DNA from: Isohypsibius dastychi
Taxonomy: Eukaryota > Tardigrada > Eutardigrada > Parachela > Isohypsibiidae
Assembly: GCA_034696485.1 (NCBI GenBank)
Contig: JAQIWT010000548.1
Coordinates: 1 to 18,268, forward strand
Direction of reading: 5' to 3'
Length of the DNA: 18,268 nucleotides
In this document: positions 1 through 8,680 of the stretch, piece after piece
Position numbering within the stretch: position 1 is the stretch's first letter
Layout: each line of letters starts with the position of its first letter
Notes under the pieces: generated by a model
What the model was told of the DNA's origin: nothing
Seen by the model: the letters and a program-made list of their open reading frames with translations, nothing else
Database searches by the model: none
Position numbers and translations under genes: made by a program

Positions 1-1329
1 AACAAAGGTTCAAATTCGCTCTCGTTTTCAAAGGGTCCCCCCTTTAAAAAACGCGTTTTTTCGTCACGTGACAGGTTGGAAAAATCGCTTCGAAAGAATA
101 AAAGCCAGGGCTTTTTATTGGTAAATTACGGTATATGGATTGGGTTTTCTCCCAAAATGGACGATATAATAGCGGGGATTTACCAAATTTCATGATATCG
201 TTGCGGAGATTTCCCGGAAGACATGTTCGGAAATTCCCAATGCTCGTCTTCGCCCCATATGAGCTTGTTGCAAACAATCGTCGCCTGCCACTAAAATGGT
301 ATATCAGTTAATCTTCTGCGGAATAAACCCCTTGCACAATTCAGGTGAACAATTTTACGATCAAGAATCAACAATTCTCTGATAAAATGGAATCTTGCGT
401 TGAACTTGCTCACGGAAAAGAAAACTTTCAGTGCCATCGAATCGCCAAAGCATTATCGGCTTGGATCAGCAAGAACAATTTCGGAGTTATGTTTGTATAT
501 TGTTGTGAAGCGTGTCTTCTTGGATCCGGAGATGCTCAGACGAAAGGACTCTTTCTCAGCAGCTTGAGCAACTGGGAACCGTGGTGAAAAATCGAACGGT
601 GGACAAGGCATGTTCGGATCTTTTGGATAATCAGCAGTAAAAAATCATGATTCTTGCAACAGAACTCGAGGGCATTAAGGTCAAAACTGATCTGACGTTT
701 ACTCTTGAACCAATGTACGGTCGACAAGAGGACATAAGTTTCGACAGGAAGATCGCTTTGCACCAATGTCCTTCCGACGGTTCAAACAACTCCTGGAAAT
801 CCTTGTTATCAGCTACTGTGACCAGAACGAGCCAAGATTCTTTCTCAAGACTCCATTAAGTAACCGCAATACAAATATTCTACAGTGAAATTGCGATGAA
901 AAATATATCAGTAACGGCAAAAACCAAAAAAAAATTATCTAGCATTCATCAAATCTTAGTGTCTTGGATTATCCTCCCGAAACAGAGCATTTTGGTATTC
1001 AAATTTAAGAGACAGAGTTCAATTACTCTGTTGGCTATTCCAAAATGGCCGAATAATTTTCATTGGTGGAGAAACAGAAAAAATCACGTGATTTATTTGA
1101 GAATTACATAAAAATAATTGTTGATTAAGGCATCAAATTGCCTATTCTGATTCCCACCAGAACTCCATTAAATTGATACACACACACGAACGCAATAGAA
1201 CCATTAGCGCATCAAGACAAATTTTATCGCTGAAACATATTTATATTTCACAACAACGACTCCAGTCGTCTCTGTAAAATAGACACATTTATCCACCAAG
1301 CACAAATCAAACAAGCAGTAAAAACTCAC
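1..1329. other. No supported gene; short open frames only
   Basis: I find no recognisable gene here. The plus strand at 345-587 and 647-859 has two open frames of 70-80 codons. A third frame at about 735-890 reads as a short helical stretch (motif FRRFKQLLEIL). None has a start, intron set or family motif that I can defend. The minus strand at 44-274 has a 77-codon open frame with no recognisable domain. Bases 860-1320 are AT-rich and lie just beyond the 3' end of the minus-strand kinase-like copy, so they may include its 3' flank. Decayed parts of the neighbouring virus-like relics could be hidden here. Confidence 0.5.
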
Positions 1330-2510
1330 TCATTCTTTATTAGCCATTTCCAGTTTGGGAACGGGAGGAGCAAATGCAACAGGAGCTGTATTTCTACGAC
1401 TCAATTCTGCGAACTGTGACGCCGATTCGACAGCAGATTTCTTTTCATCTGCTAATTCAAAATTTTTCAATGCAACAAATAATTCTCTGAAAAATAATGA
1501 AAGAGGCACGCTTAATGTTCTTTTCGAAAGTCAACCCCGCATAGAACTGGTATCATTTGTTGAACTGCCGGAATACGATTCTTTTACAAGAGTACGCACT
1601 TTCGTAATCGATTCGAACAAGGAAGAACGACATGCATCAAGCGACGGTTTCGATAATTCGGCACCACTTTCATCCATCACATTCATGCCGTGCAAGTCAA
1701 TGGCCTGGACGTTGTGCACATTGCTGCACGACAAACGATGATGTTTCTGTAAATATTGCCCAAAAGTTTCGAAAACAGACAACGATATCCATTGTGAGTA
1801 GAAGCCCGGCTCGGGAAACATTCTTGAAAATGCCGATTTCAAAATGGTGCCACTCCATCCTCATTCGCAAATACGTAAGCATTAGGCGGAAACTCCAGAA
1901 GCAATGCAGCTGGGTCCATTCTAGGATTCTATAGAGCTCATGGTGATCTATATCACCCCTAGGAACACAAAAAACGTGCAACCTGAAAACTGCCCAAAAG
2001 CCATGAAAAAACAGTGGATTCGTACCAGTGAAAATGAGCAAGTGCACAAAACGTTGCTGACAAAGCCGACGCTACGTTCATGAATGAACACATGAATGAA
2101 CACATAACACTCTGGTATCTGAAAAACTGCAATATCTTTCTCAAAAGTGCGTATGATAGCACTTCCCGACAGAAACCGATACCGCAACATTTCCAACTAC
2201 AAAATCATGTACGATGAAGCGTGCGCTTCAGGCATCCTCAAATAATCCTCTTTAGCAATGGAATGATTTTCAACAACTGGACAATGGGACAACCAACGAA
2301 ACAAATTTTCCCACGTCCTTGCTTGCCATGCTCCGAAAGATCGTTCTCGTTAACGCAACAAGGACCACAACGTGCGCCGCCAAGACAATCAATCATTCTT
2401 GACAATCCAATCTTGAAATTTCCTTCCACAGCAACACGAAAAACTTTCGACACTGAAACTGATATACACGATGATGTGTCCGGTGAACAAAAGTGCGCAA
2501 TTTCTTCCAT
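1330..2510 (-). pseudogene. Deoxynucleoside-kinase-like copy B, broken
   Basis: This is a decayed relative of the deoxynucleoside kinases, enzymes that phosphorylate deoxynucleosides. An ATG at 2510 opens a frame carrying VFRVAVEGN, the family's first strand and P-loop entrance. The loop then reads FKIGLSR, so the Walker A lysine is leucine. Near 2340 the signal moves to another frame (WQARTWENLF, then SSYMIL), followed in frame by a TAG at 2178-2176 and LEMLRYR. HERSV near 2075 matches the family's ERS motif. DHHELYRILEW and LTYLRM (about 1945-1860) match the helix and strand before the lid, again in a different frame. QYLQKHHRL near 1760 resembles the C-terminal helix. The last exon (1330-1484, after a TTTTTCAG acceptor region) is clean and ends in TGA; AATAAA overlaps its last codons at 1341-1336. 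A 35-base intron could explain one frame change, but not the change near 2340 or the TAG. It lies head-to-tail with copy A. The kinase assignment rests on motif order alone. Confidence 0.5.
2080..2103. repeat. 12-bp direct tandem duplication
   Basis: The unit ATGAATGAACAC occurs twice without a gap (2080-2091 and 2092-2103). On the minus strand it duplicates the four residues VFIH just before the HERSV motif of the kinase-like copy B. It keeps the reading frame. Confidence 0.9.
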
Positions 2511-2874
2511 CAAATACTCATAACGTTTTCCAAAAACTTTTGCAGACTACTCCGCTATCACACATTTTGAGACAGCCATTGTAATTATAACCGCGAAAAA
2601 AAATGTTTTACCACCACTAGCACTTTAACACTATCTAACTTCAACATTGTCAACGAAAGAAAACGCAAAATGCGCATTTTACGATCACAAAACGGAAATC
2701 GCTTGAAAGCATCATCATCAGCATCAACGTTAACAACCCGTAATACATCAATTAGAATGAAGAGCTGAATCAACATTACACAAACCTCAAAACACGCAGC
2801 CAGAAAAAAAATTTTGAATACATTGATTACATCGTATGGGCAAAATAACCTCGCGTGGCGCACTGAATACGATT
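2511..2874. other. Spacer between the two kinase-like copies
   Basis: This spacer lies downstream of copy A and upstream of copy B on the minus strand. An open frame of 97 codons (2585-2878, minus) has no recognisable domain and overlaps the end of copy A. A few codons continue upstream in frame from the ATG at 2510 to a TAG just beyond about 2545, so copy B may have had an upstream exon. I see nothing else. Confidence 0.4.
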
Positions 2875-4107
2875 TCAAACCGGCAGCATAATCAATTCAC
2901 GGTCATCGTCAACAGCACGCAATTTGAGTGTTCCAATACTGATGACATAAGCTTCCAATTCATTTGGCGGAGTTTCATAGAACAAACGACGAATAAACTC
3001 CACGCAAGGGTAATAGTTTTCAAGAGGATCCCACCCACTTCGGAACATTCTATGAACAAAATATGGCACAGGAACAGGAATATTTCTCAAGCTAATTCCA
3101 ACAAGGTGCCGCACCGGGGTTATGACGGAAACAGCTTCAATTTGACATAAAGCCGGTAACTTCAACGCTACATCCGGCTGTTCCAATTTCTCAACAGGGA
3201 CTTGGTACAATGATGACCACAATAGAATACAAACATTCCTGAATACATCTTCAACTCTTTCCAAAAAGGAACGCGTCATCCACTCGTAATCTGAACACCT
3301 TGTCCGCTCATCATCATCATTATGATCGTGATTATGATGAGAACGCATATAATAGAGCCCAGCAACATCCGAACAACTTTCTTGATCAAGAACTGCAGCA
3401 AACAAGTTAATCTGATAATCACGCAGAACAGCCATCGCCATCACCTGCAAATCGTGAAGCTCATGATGGAGCAAATCCCTCCTATATTGAAATACTCAAT
3501 AAACAAAAGCCGTCAATGAGACTTGACAGAATTATAAACTCACCTTCAAAAATGGACTGCGCCCAGAACATCAGCAATAAAACATGCACTTCGTTCATAA
3601 CAAAAAAATAACAAAATGCAATTTCTTCCCGGAACACTCTACGCTCAAGATGAGCTATAATATACGGCTCAGCCTCCAATTCATATTTGATGTAACGAAT
3701 GTACTTTGACAGATATTGTGCGGCAAACAATCTCGGCAAGTCAAAATAATCAGCTTGAAAAGAAAAAACTCCTTGGCCACCGAACACTGACAATTTTCCT
3801 GATTCGGAAATGGCCGTCCAATAAAACAAATCTTCGGATAAGATTTCTGGACAACGCTACCCTGGAAATCCGGCACAGATTCCGGGGACAAATAGGTGGA
3901 GGCTCTTTATGCTACCGCATCATCGTTAACACTAGGAAAAATATCATCTCCCTGCCAAAAGCACTTAATACCATCAACCTCCTCAAGTTGTCGCAGAATA
4001 AGAGTCACTCCAACTCTCAAATTCCCTTCTAGGGCAACACGAAACACACCACTTAAAGGTTGCGTGAAACAATTCACATTGTTCGAACGATCAGAACACA
4101 CACCCAC
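2875..4107 (-). CDS. Deoxynucleoside-kinase-like protein A, probably catalytically dead; 5' end unresolved
   Basis: Three exons join in one frame without a stop: 4107-3933, 3846-3528 and 3481-2875, with GT-AG introns of 86 and 46 bases, giving about 366 residues. No ATG is visible in frame; an upstream TAG/TAA means a further 5' exon is needed. The first exon has VFRVALEGN, the start of the deoxynucleoside kinase fold, followed by RQLEEVDGIKCFW. The P-loop reads NLRVGVT: its last glycine and threonine remain, but the Walker A lysine is valine. The second exon has VFSFQADYFDLPRL, matching the family's FTFQ-Y-QL helix, and LERRVF at the ERS motif. The third exon opens with LLHHELHDL, matching HHELYRIL in copy B. 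It continues through a His/Asp-rich loop and about 110 C-terminal residues that I do not recognise. These kinases usually have 200-260 residues, so this one is long. It may be a pseudo-enzyme or an early pseudogene. Family call is moderate; exon limits are tentative. Confidence 0.45.
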
Positions 4108-4748
4108 GGCGACAGCTTACTATAGTGATATGCCAATAAGTAACCATCAACCTTGAACCATGCACAAGCCATTGTAGAAATAAACTTCAATCATTGGGCG
4201 ACACACCGATTTTAAGTCACACTGATGAAATAGGGAACTTTGAATCGATGTGATGACTTGCTCAAAATCTACGAACATACTTCTAGCAATACATTCGTTT
4301 TCTGTTAATATCGCTGAGTACAACTTTTATTTCACTCAACATTTAGGCATTATTATCAAAAAGTATATTTATCCACTTACGACATCATTACCAGCATAAT
4401 GTATGTACTAGGATACAAGACCAAAGTATAACACGCAAGACCAAAGTATAACACGCACACATTAACCAAAACAATCCCGTTCCATAATATCCAAATCAAC
4501 TCAACTCTGCTTTCATTATAAATAATCTAATGAAAACAATTACAAAAATATACATACAAAAATAATTTTATGTAATGAGAAGACCACTGCAAAGTCACCT
4601 ATACTTAATATCAACCCTTTTGTTCAGTAAAGCAATGAAATTCAGTATAACGTTTTCACACTTTCACATCACAAGCTTCATTAATACGAACACGTACACA
4701 TTAAACGAACAAGGAGAATTTGCATAGTGAAGGCAAAATCAAACTGAC
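4108..4748. other. AT-rich noncoding stretch
   Basis: There is no open frame of note. This lies between the minus-strand kinase-like gene and the plus-strand capsid relic, so it should contain the 5' exon and promoter of the former. An ATG at 4161-4159 (minus) followed by a possible donor could be that exon, but the implied intron of 36 bases is very short. A 20-bp tandem duplication lies at 4416-4455. Confidence 0.4.
4416..4455. repeat. 20-bp tandem duplication
   Basis: The unit CAAGACCAAAGTATAACACG is present twice with no gap and no mismatch (4416-4435 and 4436-4455). Confidence 0.95.
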
Positions 4749-5812
4749 ATGAATAACATTGAAAACACATATTCAATTCTCCAACCAATCCCTACTGTTA
4801 CTCCAACCCCCGCAGATCCTTTTTGTGTGCTGCGATACTACTTATGCTCTTGTCATATTCAAACGAGCACGTCCTTTCAGAATGTGGCTGTTGAATTGGT
4901 CGGGAGTGTATGGGAACGTTCACTGCTGGAATAAATAACGCACCTGGAGTAAGGACATGGCTCAACGCAGACCAAACGGCAAGATATGCTCTAATGAACA
5001 GGACGCAACCACTACCACTCAGTGGACAAATTCACTTTGATCTTTTTTAGCAAGATAAACCGCTCATTCCAGAAGTCTACAAGACCATCAAATTTGTACG
5101 TTGCAGACCAAACACTGGTTTCAATGCGCTCGATGACGCAAGTATTCCAAGAGCAGCAATACGAAATCCAAAGTTGAGTGTGAGAAAATACGAACCAGCA
5201 GTATCACACATGAACGCCTATTCAAAACTGTTATTGTCTGCACCAGCGGTTTACCATTCTGAACGCGTTCAAATCTGACAAATGACAATTATGAAAAACA
5301 AAAAGGACAAATATTCTCTAAATGGCCGAATATGTTCACTAGACAGCTTCCAAAAATGATGATGATAGCAATGACAAGCTCAGAAGCTTTTTCAGGTACA
5401 AATGATACGAATCCGTACTTTCTTAACCACTTAACAATTCAACATCCCGCAGCGAAGGTTGATGGTAAAATATATCCGTCGAACAGATATGAAATGAATT
5501 TTACGACAAACCGTTCATTACAAGCTTATGGAGGATTAGGCCGTTCTTTGGAAATATTCAACGAAAACTCGAGAGAGAGCTCCCATTTACCAGGACAGAA
5601 CACAATAAGGGATTCACAATCTTGATTTTGATTTCACACCGAGTGGAACGTCTCGCGGCGCACTGACGTTGTTTAGACAAGAGAACTTGAATTTGAATAT
5701 GCGATTCAGAGAGACTCTTAACAGACCAATCGTAGTGATTACTTATTCAGTCCACGACGCCACAATCAGTATAAACAACCAGCGTCAAGCCATTTTTGAT
5801 TTTACACCATGA
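4749..5812 (+). pseudogene. Maverick/Polinton capsid protein relic (F54H12.2-like)
   Basis: Translated in pieces, this matches the capsid protein family of Maverick/Polinton virus-like transposons, annotated in many animals as F54H12.2-like. Visible landmarks in order are: a jelly-roll strand FQNVAVELVG (about 4876-4905); LPLSGQIHFDLF followed by QDKPLI with a TAG between them at 5048-5050; IKFVRCRP; VRKYEPAVSHMNAYSK (about 5180-5225); ITYSVHDATI near the end; and a final FDFTP before TGA at 5810-5812. The frame changes near 4905, between 5278 and 5332, and back near 5623, so there are at least three frameshifts plus one nonsense codon. About 350 codons of similarity remain, somewhat less than the usual length of the family, so the N-terminus is eroded or lost. 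It lies on the same strand as the protease relic 0.5 kb downstream, as expected for one element. Start is approximate. Family recognition is from motif order and fairly firm. Confidence 0.75.
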
Positions 5813-5831
5813 ACAGTAAAGGTCTGAACAA

Positions 5832-5849
5832 TGCTAGTTCAGACTAGCA
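5832..5849. repeat. Hairpin, copy 1 of a pair
   Basis: TGCTAGT-TCAG-ACTAGCA has perfect 7-bp arms around a 4-base loop. A nearly identical hairpin with a 5-base loop lies 456 bases away at 6288-6306. Confidence 0.9.
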
Positions 5850-6287
5850 ACTTTGATTATGCTCGCTCAGACCATAGTTGCTTTGTTTTGGAAATGCTTC
5901 GAGCGAAGCAGTTTTAGGATTGAAAATGATCCGCTCAAAATCCGCTAGCGTTTTTAGAGCATTTTTGAGCAGTTTCGATAATTTTTGTTTTTTTTTTTAT
6001 AATTTTTGTGCGGGGGTTTCCCCGTTAGTTTTTTCATTGTTAGCGAACTGATAATTACGGCTCTTGAACCAGAAACTTTTATCTTACGCCACTTTTATAT
6101 GACAACATGAACATAAAAGAGAGATAAACCTTTCGTGGTCCAAATTTTCATTCTTTTGACGTTGAAAATGAACTAAAAATGCTAGTTTGTCTGCTCTTAC
6201 AAAAGCTGTTCTGTTCAAAAAACGCTTCATCGAAAGCAGTTTCATTTTCGAATCTGCTCTGACTTAGGTTGGTTTTAAAAGCATTTA

Positions 6288-6306
6288 TGCTAGTTTCAGA
6301 CTAGCA
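6288..6306. repeat. Hairpin, copy 2 of a pair
   Basis: TGCTAGT-TTCAG-ACTAGCA has the same arms as the hairpin at 5832-5849, with one extra loop base. It lies 31 bases upstream of the protease relic's ATG. Confidence 0.9.
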
Positions 6307-6337
6307 CTACTTTGAAAAGCATTTTTTGTGACCTCAA

Positions 6338-6820
6338 ATGAATATTAAGCACATTGAAATTGCTCTGAAAAAGAATGCCACAATGAATTACTGTTTTGTT
6401 GAAGTGTTCGCTGCAGATACTCTGCCGGAGACGGAAGAACTTCCCGGAGGTTACATTGCCAATACGGAAACATCACATGGAGGTTGACAACACTGGGTCG
6501 CTTTCTTTTGTGTTGACGATACGATTGAATGTTTTGATAGTTTTGGTAAAACACCAGCTTTCTATTCAGAGTACTCGGCAGAACGGGTGGTAGACGAATA
6601 CGAATTTCGATGATTTCAGGCATTGAACTCGGAAGATAGCACGGTATGCCGTCAGTATTCTATGTACTGCTATGTGCTGCTTAGAGCATACGGTTTCTGA
6701 TATGATGATGTGATGTCTATTTTCACCAAAAACACTGTTGCAAACGATGCGTTCGTGTGCAAATTCATCAACCGATTCTTCAAGATGCATTTTTCGATTG
6801 GTCGATTGCTGAAGCAGTAG
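6338..6820 (+). pseudogene. Maverick/Polinton adenain-like cysteine protease relic
   Basis: One frame runs from ATG at 6338 to TAG at 6818-6820, 160 codons, with no frameshift but three in-frame TGA codons (6485, 6611, 6698). It matches the adenovirus-type (C5-like) maturation protease of Mavericks, which cleaves capsid precursors. Landmarks are VFAADTLP, YIANT, then HWVAFF with the catalytic histidine at 6491, IECFDSFGKTP with the acidic partner region, and VCRQYSMYC where the family has C-G-Q-Y-C. The expected nucleophile cysteine is a serine codon (TCT at 6659-6661) and the glycine is arginine, so the enzyme would be inactive even without the stops. The tail after LLRAYGF keeps the usual DD-hydrophobic pattern and AFVCKF. 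Full length is preserved. Same strand as the capsid relic upstream. Recognition is firm at family level. Confidence 0.8.
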
Positions 6821-7050
6821 GCGTTGCCGTTCTGTGTGTATCTAAACAGGTGTATTGTCCATAATCCATTCAGTACAAGATGAATCTTTCCAAAAATTAT
6901 TCAGTTACTGACGTTATGTGGTGGCATGGCGATCAAGGGACTTCAAGCAACGACCTCCTGAAGCTGATGGAGGAGAGACTTGTTATTTCAAAAACATTTG
7001 TTTTGGACACGTGAAATAGAGATTTCTGCGATGGATTCAACTAGATCATG
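6821..7050. other. Short spacer, no gene
   Basis: A 43-codon open frame from ATG at 6881 to TGA near 7013 on the plus strand has no recognisable motif. I see nothing else in the stretch between the protease relic and the tandem repeat. Confidence 0.4.
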
Positions 7051-7216
7051 CATTGAGTAGTGTATGCTGAGTGTGTTCATTGAAGAGTGTAGAGTGTATT
7101 CATTGAAGAGTGTATGCTGAGTGTATTCATTGAAGCGTGTGGAGTGTATTCATTGAAGAGTGTATGCTGCGTGTATTCATTGAAAAGTCTAGAGTGTATT
7201 CATTGAAGAGTGTATT
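7051..7216. repeat. Alternating 27/23-bp tandem repeat (three 50-bp units plus remnant)
   Basis: Seven blocks each begin with CATTGA. Long 27-bp blocks contain TGTATGCTG (7051-7077, 7101-7127, 7151-7177) and alternate with short 23-bp blocks lacking it (7078-7100, 7128-7150, 7178-7200). A 16-bp truncated block (7201-7216) closes the array. The long and short blocks thus make a 50-bp higher-order unit repeated three times with few mismatches. It lies at the 5' edge of the Fic relic, whose frame runs out of the array. Confidence 0.95.
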
Positions 7217-7806
7217 CATTGCTGACCATGCAAGACCTGAAACATCGCGAGAACAAATAAAAACTGAGTATATCAAACGAGCTTGTTCAGGCTGGTTGGG
7301 TAATAGTTTCAAAATCAGCCCAGAAAGCGCAAGTTCAATCCATGGAACAATTATGAGCAATTTACTGGACTCACCTGGAGATTTTTGAACTTGGCCATGC
7401 AAACTGTCACAATCAATATTTCACTATAGCGAGCCCGAGCTTGTTGAAGACCAACTGAACGACCTTTGTATATCGATGACAAGCAAACTGGCGAATTGTA
7501 AAGACTTGGAATCAGTTATAAAGCTCCCGGCATCGTTTGCTTTCATTTTTCTGAAGATTTATCCTTTTTCTAACGGGAAGGGGCGAACAGTACGAATTTA
7601 GACCAGCAGTATTAGGACGAGTTTTGACCAGCAGTATTATGCGCCAGCATACAATGTTTCCATTCATACAAAACACGGGACAAAATTTGTACATTTCCCG
7701 CCTCGAAGATGCCCAGTACGGTTTGAATCCTGGAATGTTGGCACGGTTACTGCTGGAAAACGTATATAATTTTGTAAATTTATCAACCTGTTGTCTTGAT
7801 CTGTAG
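7217..7806 (+). pseudogene. Fic-domain protein relic
   Basis: This is a broken gene of the Fic/Fido family, whose members usually transfer AMP from ATP to target proteins. In one frame (codons at 7263 and every third base) it shows GNSFKISPESASSIHG, SPGDF, PELVEDQLNDL and IYPFSNGKGRTVR at 7557-7595. The last matches the Fic signature HPF-x-x-GNGR. The catalytic histidine is tyrosine (TAT at 7560) and the signature asparagine is lysine (AAG at 7578). A TGA at 7386-7388 stands where the family usually has arginine after GEF/GEY, consistent with CGA to TGA. A 25-bp duplication then brings in TAG at 7599 and shifts the frame. The C-terminal part resumes at about 7624 (LEDAQYG, LARLLLENVYN) and ends at TAG 7804-7806. 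The inhibitory S-x-x-x-E-G-N motif seems to lack its glutamate (SGWLGN). The N-terminus is lost in or before the tandem repeat. Fic assignment is good; origin (host, bacterium or mobile element) is unknown. Confidence 0.7.
7592..7641. repeat. 25-bp tandem duplication inside the Fic relic
   Basis: Bases 7592-7616 and 7617-7641 are two copies of one 25-bp unit sharing GACCAGCAGTATTA, with three mismatches. Since 25 is not a multiple of three, the duplication shifts the frame, exactly where the Fic similarity changes frame. Confidence 0.85.
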
Positions 7807-7993
7807 TCTATTCAGCAACTTTGAAAACAAAGCAAAAGAACCATAATCATGGATGAACAAAATCCAATATAAAGCCAGACGGCTGGAGCTATCACCAAGA
7901 TCGTTCTCATAGTTTTGATAATGATATTTGCTATAAGTGAAACTGTAACACATATTATGTTACTCCAAAAAATTGCACAGTAACTAACAAAAA

Positions 7994-8050
7994 CGTTCCG
8001 TTTAATAATTGTCTGTCGAAACTTTTAGAAAATGGAAACATAACGGAACG
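7994..8050. repeat. Inverted repeat, 9-bp arms
   Basis: CGTTCCGTT (7994-8002) is the exact reverse complement of AACGGAACG (8042-8050), with 39 bases between. It could be a degraded end of a small transposon or chance. Confidence 0.6.
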
Positions 8051-8177
8051 AAATGAGATTGTTCCGAATCAAACGAAACAAAATGGCGTCGGGTTTTTGA
8101 GTCTAAACAGGAAATTTCCCACCAAGAACAAAATGGCGTCGACGCTTAAGAACTGAAGAGGGGGGTGGCCTAGTGTG

Positions 8178-8205
8178 GGCGGCCATTGGTCAGTGGCAGG
8201 CCGCC
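8178..8205. repeat. GC-rich hairpin
   Basis: GGCGGCC (8178-8184) and GGCCGCC (8199-8205) are exact reverse complements around a 14-base loop, in an otherwise less GC-rich spacer. Confidence 0.7.
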
Positions 8206-8680
8206 GTCCGTACATAGCCCTGTCTAGCCACATAAGCCCTTCCAACTTGCGCATTACGATTAAGAAAATCAAAGAAAAAAACATGAGAAATGTACTTTGA
8301 AATCCGTCATGCACCTCGATGGACAATGAGGAGTCTGAATGAAAAATTCTACCGGTAGGTGTAGCTCATCGATTGCAGTAAGAAATTCTCATTGCGAATT
8401 GCTCAGTCTCTCATGTATACGGATGTAAGTGACGCAACTGTACGACAACGGATGATTCTAGCTTCTATCAATGATAATTCCATTTTTTGACTGAGAATAC
8501 TCGTTACTCGTTATTCCGCATCAAGATCACTATCCTAGTTTCCACTGTATGTCAGTTCACACAGTTCACACTACCGTTCACACAGCGTTCAACACAAGAC
8601 GTGGAATCATGAACTCAATTCGATCGAAGGAAAACAATGAAATTTTGATTCTGTCTGCAGCTGTTCGGATTGAGCCATTG

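Larger units (their letters stand above)
5813..6337. other. Noncoding spacer between the two Maverick relics
   Basis: This is AT-rich and without a gene. It has an 11-base T run (about 5988-5998) and several self-complementary motifs, including GCTTCGAGCGAAGC near 5897 and the near-identical hairpins annotated separately at each end. Its position between same-strand capsid and protease relics suggests element-internal regulatory DNA or a later small insertion. Confidence 0.5.
7807..8680. other. Intergenic stretch with short repeats and inverted repeats
   Basis: No gene is supported. A 15-bp direct repeat (AACAAAATGGCGTCG) occurs at 8077-8091 and 8127-8141. An inverted repeat is at 7994-8050 and a GC-rich hairpin at 8178-8205 (both annotated separately). 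The 85-codon minus-strand open frame at 8069-8326 crosses these structures and shows no family motif. The right end should contain the 3' flank of the minus-strand peroxidase gene; I see no clear AATAAA there. Confidence 0.5.

Noticed and set aside
345-890. Overlapping plus-strand open frames with a transposase-like helical stretch
   Set aside because: The short motif FRRFKQLLEIL slightly recalls PIF/Harbinger-type transposases, but no further landmark follows, the frames are broken, and the length is within chance.
1355-1741. 128-codon plus-strand open frame
   Set aside because: It lies opposite the last exons of the minus-strand kinase-like copy B, which have splice sites and family motifs; the plus frame has none.
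4749-7806. Altered genetic code with TGA read as an amino acid
   Set aside because: Several relics contain in-frame TGA, but the receptor, the four-transmembrane gene and the secreted-protein gene all end in TGA at sensible places, and the capsid relic also has TAG and frameshifts.
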